Shown in pieces: positions 1 through 6,336 of a stretch of 7,205 nt of DNA. How positions within the stretch are numbered: the first letter of the stretch is position 1; each line of letters opens with the position of its first letter. The notes beneath the pieces were generated by a model that saw only the letters and a list, made by a program, of their open reading frames with translations, was not told the DNA's origin and did not search any database. The DNA lies in the NCBI GenBank assembly GCA_946405655.1, contig CAMJHX010000066.1:1-7205 (forward strand), read 5' to 3'. A program made the translations under genes and the position numbers. Source of the stretch: an uncultured Clostridia bacterium (GTDB lineage: Bacteria; Bacillota; Clostridia; Oscillospirales; Oscillospiraceae).

Positions 1-1
1 C

Positions 2-1024
2 GGGGGCTACACGACCGTCTGCCCCATGCCGAACCTGAACCCCGTGCCGGACAGCACGGAGCATCTGGAGGCAGAGCTGCAGCGCATCCGGGACGACGCC
101 GTGATCCGGGTGCTGCCCTACGCCGCGATCACCGTGGGCGAAAAGGGCGAGACGCTCGCCGATCTCGAGGGCATGGCGCCCGACGCCTTCGCCTTTTCGG
201 ACGACGGGAAGGGCGTGCAGTCGGACGAGATGATGAAAAACGCCATGCTGCGCGCAAAGGCGCTCGGCAAGGTGATCGTCGCCCACTGCGAGGACGAATC
301 GCTCCTGCGCGGCGGCTATATCCACGACGGCGCTTACGCCAAAGCGCACGGGCACCGCGGCATCTGCTCGGCGTCCGAATGGAAGCAGGTGGAGCGCGAT
401 GTGCGCCTCGCGGAGGAGACCGGCTGCGCCTACCACGTCTGCCACGTCTCCACAAAGGAGAGCGTGCAGATCATCCGGAATGCCAAGGCGCGCGGCGTGA
501 ACGTCACGTGCGAAACAGCGCCGCACTATCTGCTCCTGACGGAGGACGATCTGCAGGAGGACGGGCGCTTTAAGATGAACCCGCCGATCCGCGAGAAAGC
601 CGACCGCGACGCGCTCATCGCCGGGCTCCTCGACGGGACGGTGGACATGATCGCGACCGACCACGCGCCGCACACGGCGGAGGAGAAGTCGCGCGGACTG
701 GAAAAATCGCTGATGGGCGTCGTCGGGCTCGAATGCAGCCTGCCGGTGCTGTACACGGGGCTGGTGAAAACCGGGATCGTGCCGCCGGAGACGCTCATCG
801 ACCGCATGACCGCGTCCCCGGCCAGACGCTTCGGGCTCGAGAGCGGCATCGAAGTCGGCAAAGCCGCCGACCTCTGCGTGTTCGACCCGGCGGAGGAATG
901 GACGATCGACCCCGAGGAGTTCGCCTCGATGGGCAGAGCCACACCGTTTGCGGGGTGGAAGGTTTATGGCAGAGTAAAAATGACGATCTGCGATGGTGAG
1001 ATCGTATACCAGTGTGGAGGGTGA
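2..1024 (+). CDS. pyrC: Dihydroorotase, class I (5'-partial)
   Basis: Cyclises N-carbamoyl-L-aspartate to dihydroorotate, the third step of UMP synthesis, in the cytoplasm. The reading frame is open to the left edge and the fragment begins GGYTTVCPMPNLNPVPD, an internal family motif. The ATG at position 26 is therefore an internal Met, not the start. The fragment has 340 residues; class I enzymes are about 430, so roughly 85-90 residues are missing, including the zinc-binding HxH motif. Metal and active-site motifs remain, in fragment numbering: SDDGKGV (Asp near 67), AHCED (His 95), YHVCHVST (His 148), NPPIRE and ATDHAPH (Asp 220). An Asp in the DDG motif where other classes use a carbamylated Lys is typical of class I. 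The TGA stop lies inside the first unit block of the downstream heptad repeat. Function is secure from these motifs; only the N-terminus is unknown. Confidence 0.96.
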   Translation, partial: GGYTTVCPMPNLNPVPDSTEHLEAELQRIRDDAVIRVLPYAAITVGEKGETLADLEGMAPDAFAFSDDGKGVQSDEMMKNAMLRAKALGKVIVAHCEDESLLRGGYIHDGAYAKAHGHRGICSASEWKQVERDVRLAEETGCAYHVCHVSTKESVQIIRNAKARGVNVTCETAPHYLLLTEDDLQEDGRFKMNPPIREKADRDALIAGLLDGTVDMIATDHAPHTAEEKSRGLEKSLMGVVGLECSLPVLYTGLVKTGIVPPETLIDRMTASPARRFGLESGIEVGKAADLCVFDPAEEWTIDPEEFASMGRATPFAGWKVYGRVKMTICDGEIVYQCGG

Positions 1025-1047
1025 AGTGTGGAGTGTGGAGTTTAAAG

Positions 1048-1060
1048 TGCGCTTCGCGCA
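1048..1060 (+). other. Small hairpin inside element 1 (TGCGC-TTC-GCGCA)
   Basis: A perfect 5-base stem, TGCGC at 1048-1052 with GCGCA at 1056-1060, closes a 3-base TTC loop; it could also be read as a shorter stem with a larger loop. It is the first of two arms inside the pyrC-carA inverted repeat. Pairing is read directly from the sequence; any function is unknown. Confidence 0.6.
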
Positions 1061-1070
1061 ATTCAAATCC

Positions 1071-1086
1071 GTCGGCGCAAGCCGAC
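1071..1086 (+). other. Small hairpin inside element 1 with GCAA (GNRA-type) tetraloop
   Basis: A perfect 6-base stem, GTCGGC at 1071-1076 with GCCGAC at 1081-1086, closes a GCAA loop. GNRA tetraloops are a stable, well-known RNA loop class, which favours an RNA-level structure. It is followed by ACCATCACTCC rather than a T-run, so it is not a terminator. Confidence 0.65.
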
Positions 1087-1133
1087 ACCATCACTCCAAA
1101 CTCCACACTCCAAACTCCACACTAGAATCAGAC

Positions 1134-1140
1134 AGGAGTT
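1134..1140 (+). promoter_or_regulatory. Ribosome binding site of carA
   Basis: AGGAG at 1134-1138 ends 8 bases before the ATG at 1147, good spacing. The site reads AGGAGTTA, matching the heptad unit found at the other junctions of this cluster. It lies just past the right arm of element 1, so it stays unpaired if that hairpin forms. Confidence 0.75.
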
Positions 1141-1146
1141 AAAGAG

Positions 1147-2286
1147 ATGCAGAATTTCAATCGAAAGCTAATCCTCGAAAACGGCAGCGTCTACCTTGGC
1201 TTTGGCTTCGGCGCGGCGGAGGACGTTGTTTGCGAGGCGGTGTTCAACACCTCGATGGTCGGCTATCAGGAGATCGTGTCCGACCCGAGCTACACCGGGC
1301 AGGCCGTCGTGATGACCTATCCGATCATCGGCAACTACGGCATCACGGACGAGGACTTTGAGACGAAAACGCCCACGATCGGCGCGCTGATCGTGCGGGA
1401 ATACAACGACAACCCCTCCAACTTCCGCTACACCAAGACGCTCTCAGAGCTGATGGTGGAGTGCGGCGTGCCGGGCATCTCCGGCGTGGACACGAGAAAG
1501 CTGACGCGCGAGATCCGCGACGTGGGCAGCATGAAATGCCTCATCACCTCGATGGAGACCGACACCGAGACCGCGCTGGACCGGCTCCGCGTCGCAAGAC
1601 TGCCGCACGATCTCGTGCAGCGTGTGAGCTGCCGCAAGCGCTGGTATTCGCGCACGTCGAACCACCGGTTCAACGTCGTCGCGATCGACTGCGGCATGAA
1701 GCTGAACATCGTGCGCAGCCTGAACGCGCGCGGCTGCAACGTGACGGTCGTGCCCTACAACACGACGGCGCGGGAGATTGAGTTCATGGAGCCGGACGGG
1801 CTCTTCCTCTCCAACGGCCCCGGCGATCCGCAGGATGTGCCGGAGGTGGCGGAGGTCGTGCGCCAGCTGCGCGGAAAGCTCCCGATCTTCGGCATCTGCC
1901 TGGGGCACCAGATCATCTCCCTCGCCTACGGCGCGGAGACCTACAAGCTGAAGTTCGGTCACCGCGGCGGCAACCATCCCGTGCGCAATCTGGAGACCGG
2001 AAAGCTCGAGATCACGAGCCAGAACCACAGCTACGCCGTGAAAGCCGAGTCGCTCGCCGGCACGGATCTGGAGGCGACGCACGTCAACCTCCTCGACAAC
2101 ACGATCGAGGGCGTGAAGTGCGCGCGCGACATGGTCTTCTCCGTGCAGTATCACCCGGAGAGCGCGCCCGGACCGCAGGACAGCAGCTATCTCTTTGACC
2201 AGTTCATCCGCCTGCTCGAGCAGCACAAGGCCGAGGGCGGAACGCAGTTTACACTCTTCGGAAAGGAGGCGGACCGCCGTGCCTAA
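1147..2286 (+). CDS. carA: Carbamoyl-phosphate synthase small (glutaminase) subunit
   Basis: Hydrolyses glutamine and channels ammonia to CarB for carbamoyl phosphate synthesis, feeding pyrimidine and, if present, arginine synthesis. The protein has 379 residues, normal for the family. The N-terminal CarA domain (about 1-150) carries the signature FNTSMVGYQEIVSDPSYTG. The C-terminal class I glutamine amidotransferase domain (about 170-365) shows LSNGPGDPQ, the nucleophile in GICLGHQ (Cys 251), KFGHRGGNHPV, and the His/Glu pair of QYHPE (His 336, Glu 338), so the catalytic triad is complete. The ATG is supported by a well-spaced AGGAG and a typical N-terminus (FNRKLILENGSVYLG). The last 8 bases overlap the start of carB, and the carB ribosome binding site lies inside the carA 3' end. 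This favours translational coupling and 1:1 synthesis of the two subunits (inference). Confidence 0.98.
   Translation: MQNFNRKLILENGSVYLGFGFGAAEDVVCEAVFNTSMVGYQEIVSDPSYTGQAVVMTYPIIGNYGITDEDFETKTPTIGALIVREYNDNPSNFRYTKTLSELMVECGVPGISGVDTRKLTREIRDVGSMKCLITSMETDTETALDRLRVARLPHDLVQRVSCRKRWYSRTSNHRFNVVAIDCGMKLNIVRSLNARGCNVTVVPYNTTAREIEFMEPDGLFLSNGPGDPQDVPEVAEVVRQLRGKLPIFGICLGHQIISLAYGAETYKLKFGHRGGNHPVRNLETGKLEITSQNHSYAVKAESLAGTDLEATHVNLLDNTIEGVKCARDMVFSVQYHPESAPGPQDSSYLFDQFIRLLEQHKAEGGTQFTLFGKEADRRA
2262..2269 (+). promoter_or_regulatory. Ribosome binding site of carB (inside carA)
   Basis: AAAGGAGG ends 9 bases before the GTG at 2279. It is the strongest Shine-Dalgarno match in the window. It decides the carB start: the ATG 84 bases upstream at 2195 would add 28 residues of carA-overlapping sequence with no family resemblance. 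Confidence 0.85.
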
Positions 2287-5200
2287 GAGAACCGACATCC
2301 ACAAGATCCTCGTGATCGGCTCGGGCCCGATCGTGATCGGACAGGCCGCCGAATTTGACTACGCCGGCACGCAGGCCTGTCTCGCCCTGCGCGAGGAGGG
2401 CTATGAGGTCGTGCTCGCAAACTCCAACCCCGCGACGATCATGACCGACACCGCGATCGCGGACAAGGTATATATGGAGCCGCTCACGCCGGAATATGTG
2501 GCGCGCATCATCCGCTATGAGCGCCCGGACGCGATCGTGCCCGGCATCGGCGGACAGACGGGACTGAACCTCGTGATGGCGCTCTCGGAGCAGGGCGTGC
2601 TGCAGGAGTGCCAGGTCGAGGTGCTCGGCACGCGGCCGGAGAGCATCGCCTGCGCGGAGGACCGCGAGAAGTTCAAGGCGCTGTGCGAGGCGCTCGGCGA
2701 GCCGGTGCTCCCGAGCAAGATCGCAACGAGCATCTCCGAATGCCGCGCGGCGGCGCGCGAGATCGGCTACCCCGTGGTGCTGCGCCCGGCGTTCACGCTC
2801 GGCGGCACGGGCGGCGGCTTTGCCGACGACGACGCGGAGCTGACCGCGCTCGCGAAAAACGCCCTCGCGCTCTCCCCCGTCCATCAGGTGCTGGTGGAAA
2901 AGAGCATCAAGGGCTACAAGGAAATCGAATACGAAGTGATGCGCGACGCGAACGACACCGCCATCACCGTCTGCAACATGGAGAACATCGACCCCGTGGG
3001 CATCCACACGGGCGACAGCATCGTCGTGGCGCCGAGCCAGACGCTCACGAACCGCGAATACCACATGCTGCGCGACAGCGCCCTGCGCCTGATCCGCGCG
3101 CTCGAGGTGGAGGGCGGCTGCAATGTGCAGTTCGCGCTCGACCCGGAGAGCTTCAAGTATTATCTGATCGAGGTCAACCCCCGCGTGAGCCGCTCGTCTG
3201 CGCTCGCATCGAAAGCCAGCGGCTACCCGATCGCGCGCGTTTCGGCGAAGATCGCCGTCGGCATGACGCTCGACGAGATCCAGATCGCAAACACCCCCGC
3301 CTCCTTCGAGCCGACGCTCGACTACGTCGTGACCAAAATGCCGCGCTTCCCCTTCGACAAATTCGCCGGCGCCTCCAACAAGCTCGGCACGCAGATGAAG
3401 GCGACGGGCGAGGTGATGAGCATCGGCCGCACGATCGAGGAGAGCCTCCTCAAGGCGATCCGTTCGCTGGAGATCGGCGTGAGCCATGTGTACATGCCGA
3501 AGTTCCACCACATGCCGATCGAGGAGCTGATGGAGTACATCAAGATCGGCACGGACGACCGCATCTTCGCCATCGCGCAGCTGATGTGGCTCGGCGTGGA
3601 CTACAACCGCATCTGCAACATCACGGGCATCGACATGCTCTTCCTCGACAAGATCCACAACATCGTGGCGCTCGAGAAGGAGATCAAGGACGATCCCTTC
3701 AGCCCGGACGCGCTCTGGCGCGCCAAGCGCATGGGCTTTTCGGACAAGCACCTCGCGCACCTCTGGAAGTGCGCGGAGGCGGACGTCGCGGCAAAGCGCA
3801 AAGAGCTCGGCATCGTGCCGGTCTATAAGATGATCGACACCTGCGCGAGCGAGTTTGAGAGCTATATCCCCTATTTCTACTCCACCTATGAGCAGGAGAA
3901 CGAATCCATCGTCTCCGAGCGCGAGAAGATCCTCGTGCTCGGCGCGGGCCCGATCCGCATCGGGCAGGGCGTGGAGTTTGACTACTCCACCGTCCACGCC
4001 GTGAAGACCATCCGCGAGGCGGGGTATGAGGCGATCATCATCAACAACAACCCCGAGACCGTCTCCACGGACTACACCTGCTCCGACAAGCTCTATTTCG
4101 AGCCGCTCACGGTCGAGGACGTGATGAACGTCATCGAGCTGGAGCAGCCGAAGGGCGTCATCGCGACGCTCGGCGGTCAGACGGCGATCAACCTCGTGGA
4201 GCCGCTGATGGAGCGCGGCGTTCCCATGATCGGCACGCAGCCGGACGCGATCGAGCGCGCGGAAAACCGCGACTGCTTCGAAAAGCTCCTCCTGGAGCTC
4301 GACATTCCGCAGCCGCCCGGAGAGGCCGTGACGAACATCGAGGCCGGCGTGGAGGCAGCGGCGCGCATCGGCTACCCCGTGCTCGTCCGCCCGAGCTACG
4401 TGCTCGGCGGCCGCGCGATGCAGATCGTCTCCGAGGAGGAGAGCCTGCGGCACTATCTCCTGAATGCCGTCCGCATCGACGAAAAGCAGCCCGTGCTGGT
4501 CGATAAATACATCATCGGCCGCGAGGTCGAGGTCGACGCCGTCTGCGACGGGAAAAACGTCTTCGTCCCCGGCATCATGGAGCACGTGGAGCGCACCGGC
4601 GTCCACTCCGGCGACAGCATCAGCGTCTACCCCGCCGTGAGCCTCTCCGAGAAGGTGAAGGACACGATCCTCGACTACACCCGCCGCCTCGGTCTCGGCA
4701 TCGGCATCGTGGGGCTGTATAATATTCAATTCATCGTCGACCGGGATGACCGCGTCTATATCATCGAGGTCAACCCCCGTTCGAGCCGCACCGTGCCGTT
4801 CATCTCCAAGTCCACGGGCCGGAGCCTCGCCGACATCGGCACGCTCGCCATGCTCGGCGTTTCTCTGCCCGAGCAGGGCATCACGGAGCTCTGCGGAAAG
4901 GACAAGCCCAGATACTACGTCAAGGCGCCCGCCTTCTCCTTCAGCAAGATCGCGGGGCTCGACGCCTATCTCTCCCCCGAGATGAAGTCCACGGGCGAGG
5001 CGATCGGCTATGACCGCGCGCTCAACCGCGCTTTGTATAAGGCGCTGCAGGCGAGCGGCATGAGCGTCACGAACGCGGGCACCGTCTTCGTCACCATCGC
5101 GGACAGCGACAAGGACGAGGCGCTGCCGCTCATCCGCCGGTTCTATGACCTCGGCTTCAACATTGAGGCGACGGAGGGCACGGCGCAGTTTCTCAAGGAG

Positions 5201-5458
5201 CACGGCATCCGCACGAGAGCGAAGAAAAAGCTCTCCGAGGGCAGCGACGAGATCCTGCAGGGCATCCGGAAGGGCTACGTCAGCTACGTCATCAACACGC
5301 GAGACATTTCGAGCCAGTCCAGCCACACAGACGGCTTCGAGATCCGCCGCTGCGCGGTCGAGAACAACGTCACGATCTTCACCGCCCTCGACACGGTGAG
5401 AGTGCTGCTGGACGTGCTGGAGGAGATTACGATTTCGATCTCGACGATCGATATGTAA
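2279..5458 (+). CDS. carB: Carbamoyl-phosphate synthase large subunit
   Basis: Makes carbamoyl phosphate from bicarbonate, CarA-derived ammonia and two ATP. The protein has 1059 residues from GTG 2279, beginning MPKRTDIHKILVIGSGPIVIGQ, the usual start of Gram-positive CarB. The two homologous halves are visible: the carboxyphosphate half with its ATP-grasp motif EVNPRVSRSSALASK (Glu 298), an oligomerisation region around 400-545, then the carbamoyl-phosphate half beginning at EKILVLGAGPIRIGQG (from 549) with EVNPRSSRTVPFISK (Glu 830). The last ~130 residues (from about 930) form the MGS-like allosteric domain (VFVTIADSDKDEA, EATEGTAQFLKEHGI, YVINTRD), where related enzymes bind UMP, PRPP or other effectors. 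Length and motifs are intact. It overlaps carA by 8 bases. The ligand of the regulatory domain cannot be read from the sequence. Location within the pyr cluster suggests pyrimidine control (inference). Confidence 0.98.
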   Translation: MPKRTDIHKILVIGSGPIVIGQAAEFDYAGTQACLALREEGYEVVLANSNPATIMTDTAIADKVYMEPLTPEYVARIIRYERPDAIVPGIGGQTGLNLVMALSEQGVLQECQVEVLGTRPESIACAEDREKFKALCEALGEPVLPSKIATSISECRAAAREIGYPVVLRPAFTLGGTGGGFADDDAELTALAKNALALSPVHQVLVEKSIKGYKEIEYEVMRDANDTAITVCNMENIDPVGIHTGDSIVVAPSQTLTNREYHMLRDSALRLIRALEVEGGCNVQFALDPESFKYYLIEVNPRVSRSSALASKASGYPIARVSAKIAVGMTLDEIQIANTPASFEPTLDYVVTKMPRFPFDKFAGASNKLGTQMKATGEVMSIGRTIEESLLKAIRSLEIGVSHVYMPKFHHMPIEELMEYIKIGTDDRIFAIAQLMWLGVDYNRICNITGIDMLFLDKIHNIVALEKEIKDDPFSPDALWRAKRMGFSDKHLAHLWKCAEADVAAKRKELGIVPVYKMIDTCASEFESYIPYFYSTYEQENESIVSEREKILVLGAGPIRIGQGVEFDYSTVHAVKTIREAGYEAIIINNNPETVSTDYTCSDKLYFEPLTVEDVMNVIELEQPKGVIATLGGQTAINLVEPLMERGVPMIGTQPDAIERAENRDCFEKLLLELDIPQPPGEAVTNIEAGVEAAARIGYPVLVRPSYVLGGRAMQIVSEEESLRHYLLNAVRIDEKQPVLVDKYIIGREVEVDAVCDGKNVFVPGIMEHVERTGVHSGDSISVYPAVSLSEKVKDTILDYTRRLGLGIGIVGLYNIQFIVDRDDRVYIIEVNPRSSRTVPFISKSTGRSLADIGTLAMLGVSLPEQGITELCGKDKPRYYVKAPAFSFSKIAGLDAYLSPEMKSTGEAIGYDRALNRALYKALQASGMSVTNAGTVFVTIADSDKDEALPLIRRFYDLGFNIEATEGTAQFLKEHGIRTRAKKKLSEGSDEILQGIRKGYVSYVINTRDISSQSSHTDGFEIRRCAVENNVTIFTALDTVRVLLDVLEEITISISTIDM

Positions 5459-5463
5459 TTGCC

Positions 5464-5539
5464 AGTTAGGAGTGAGGAGTTAGGAGTTAGGAGTTGCCCG
5501 TCAGCTTCACTCCTCACTCCTAACTCCTAATTCCTAACT
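5464..5539. repeat. Heptad-repeat hairpin, carB-pyrK junction (element 2)
   Basis: The left arm (5464-5494) reads as 7-base units AGTTAGG, AGTGAGG, AGTTAGG, AGTTAGG plus AGT. The right arm (5509-5539) is built of the reverse-complement units. Of 31 facing positions, 28 are Watson-Crick, one would be G-U in RNA and two are mismatched, around a 14-base loop (5495-5508). The order of variant units differs between the arms, so they are not exact copies of each other. The element starts 5 bases after the carB stop codon and ends 6 bases before the pyrK ribosome binding site. It therefore fills almost the whole gap. No T-run follows the hairpin. Confidence 0.9.
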
Positions 5540-5545
5540 CGTTTC

Positions 5546-5554
5546 AGAGGTGAT
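5546..5554 (+). promoter_or_regulatory. Ribosome binding site of pyrK
   Basis: AGAGGTGAT, with the 7-base core AGGTGAT matching the 3' part of the consensus AAGGAGGTGATC, ends 5 bases before the ATG at 5560. It is not of the heptad type and lies just outside the element 2 hairpin. Confidence 0.75.
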
Positions 5555-5559
5555 TTGCC

Positions 5560-6303
5560 ATGCTACAAACAACCTTTACTCTGATAGAGAACATCCAATT
5601 GACCCCATCCGTCCACGAACTGAAACTCCGCGGCGACTGCTCTGCCATCACTGCCCCGGGGCAGTTTGTGCAGGTTTCGGTGCCGGGGAAGTTTCTGCGG
5701 CGGCCGTTTTCGGTCTGTGACGTGACGGACGATGTGCTGACGCTGTGTGTGCGCGTCTCCGGCGAGGGGACGGATCTGCTCTGCGCGCTCCCGGTCGGGA
5801 CGGAGCTCGATCTGCTCACCGGGCTCGGAAACGGCTTTGACCTCTCGGACGTCTCCCCCATGCCGCTCTTAGTCGGCGGCGGCAGCGGCGTCGGCGCGCT
5901 CTACTCTCTCGCCAAGGCGCTGATGCAGCGCGGGCGGCTTGTCCACGCGGCGCTCTGCTTCCGGACCGCGGAGGATTCATATTATGTTAACCAATTCAAG
6001 GCGCTCGGCGCGGAGGTGACCGTCTTCACGGAGGACGGCTCCATGGGCGAGGAGGGCAGCGCACTCTACGCGCTCATGCTTCCGCACTGGGATGTGTTCG
6101 CCTGCGGCCCGCTCGGGATGCTGCAGGCGCTGGATGACGCCTGCGAGCGTCCGCTGCAGATCTCGCTCGAGGCGCGCATGGGCTGCGGCTTCGGCGCCTG
6201 CATGGGCTGCACGGTCGAGACCGAGGAAGGCCCAAAGCGCGTCTGCAAGGACGGGCCGGTGTTCAAGGGGCAGACGATTGTCTGGCCGGAGGAAGACGAG
6301 TGA
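5560..6303 (+). CDS. pyrK: Dihydroorotate dehydrogenase B, electron-transfer (FAD/2Fe-2S) subunit
   Basis: Partner of class 1B dihydroorotate dehydrogenase; it carries electrons from PyrD's FMN through a 2Fe-2S cluster and FAD to NAD+. The protein has 247 residues, typical for the family. In order: a ferredoxin-reductase-like FAD domain (about 1-95) with the flavin motif RRPFSVCD (47-54); an NAD-binding domain (about 100-200) with LLVGGGSGVGALY (GGGSGVG at 106-112) and FACGPLGML (180-188); and a C-terminal 2Fe-2S motif with Cys 209, 214, 217 and 229 (C-x4-C-x2-C-x11-C) ending RVCKDGPVF. From memory the last spacing is a few residues shorter than in the Lactococcus enzyme. All four cluster ligands are present, so it should be functional. 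The ATG is supported by a good ribosome binding site. The last Glu codon and the TGA stop lie within the following heptad array. Immediate adjacency to pyrD fits the expected heterotetramer. Confidence 0.97.
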   Translation: MLQTTFTLIENIQLTPSVHELKLRGDCSAITAPGQFVQVSVPGKFLRRPFSVCDVTDDVLTLCVRVSGEGTDLLCALPVGTELDLLTGLGNGFDLSDVSPMPLLVGGGSGVGALYSLAKALMQRGRLVHAALCFRTAEDSYYVNQFKALGAEVTVFTEDGSMGEEGSALYALMLPHWDVFACGPLGMLQALDDACERPLQISLEARMGCGFGACMGCTVETEEGPKRVCKDGPVFKGQTIVWPEEDE

Positions 6304-6336
6304 GGAGTTAGGAGTTAGGAGTTAGGAGTGAGGAGT
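6298..6336 (+). repeat. Single-armed heptad array, pyrK-pyrD junction (element 3)
   Basis: Thirty-nine bases form five 7-base units plus four bases: GAGTGAG, three copies of GAGTTAG, GAGTGAG, then GAGT. It is the same unit family as elements 1 and 2 but has no facing right arm; pyrD coding sequence follows directly. AGGAG cores occur every 7 bases at 6303, 6310, 6317, 6324 and 6331. The array contains the last codon and TGA stop of pyrK, an in-frame TAG (6316-6318) that limits the pyrD start, and the candidate pyrD starts abut or overlap it. Confidence 0.92.
6324..6328 (+). promoter_or_regulatory. Probable ribosome binding site of pyrD, one unit of the heptad array
   Basis: This AGGAG ends 8 bases before the TTG at 6337, normal spacing. 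The next core (6331-6335) is only one base from TTG and too close. The preceding core (6317-6321) is 6 bases from the alternative GTG start at 6328. So whichever start is used, a unit of the repeat is the Shine-Dalgarno sequence. Confidence 0.6.

Larger units (their letters stand above)
1011..1123. repeat. Heptad-repeat inverted repeat, pyrC-carA junction (element 1)
   Basis: The left arm (1011-1041) is made of 7-base units AGTGTGG, AGGGTGA, AGTGTGG, AGTGTGG and a partial unit. The right arm (1093-1123) has the reverse-complement type (ACTCCAA and ACTCCAC units, also period 7). By hand alignment 27 of 31 positions pair, including two uninterrupted 9-base blocks (1011-1019 with 1115-1123, and 1025-1033 with 1101-1109). 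The 51-base interior holds two further perfect small hairpins, so a transcript could fold as a branched, cloverleaf-like structure. The left arm covers the last codons and the TGA stop of pyrC. No run of T follows the right arm, so it does not look like a rho-independent terminator. I see no target-site duplication at the edges. Confidence 0.85.

Noticed and set aside
1011..1123. Rho-independent terminator after pyrC
   Set aside because: Neither the outer stem nor the inner hairpins are followed by a T-run, and the downstream genes belong to the same pathway.
2195..2278. Longer carB starting at ATG 2195
   Set aside because: The extra 28 residues (Ser/Arg-rich) are carA codons read in another frame, while GTG 2279 has a strong SD and gives the family N-terminus MPKR.
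1444..2304. A 286-codon minus-strand frame over carA
   Set aside because: Same codon-bias shadow; composition is low in variety and no ribosome binding site or family motif is seen.
2608..3828. A 406-codon plus-strand frame inside carB in another frame
   Set aside because: Arg- and Gly-rich shadow of carB; the carB frame is conserved throughout this stretch.
4718..4723. TATAAT hexamer within carB as an internal promoter
   Set aside because: It encodes the conserved GLYNIQF stretch and has no -35-like partner at suitable distance.
2249..5326. A 1025-codon open frame on the minus strand, opposite carB
   Set aside because: It is mirrored against a conserved gene with GC-ended codons, which suppress stops in this antisense frame. 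Its translation is biased to Arg, Asp, Ala, His, Val and Leu with no recognisable motif.
5494..5523. Nine-codon leader-type ORF from TTG 5494 in the element 2 loop, behind an AGGAG core
   Set aside because: Too short, non-ATG start, inside a hairpin, and no regulatory codon pattern; an expected by-product of the repeat.
1011..5539. Insertion-sequence or MITE with target-site duplications
   Set aside because: Flanks of elements 1 and 2 show no matching direct repeats, and no transposase is present, so mobility is only a possibility.
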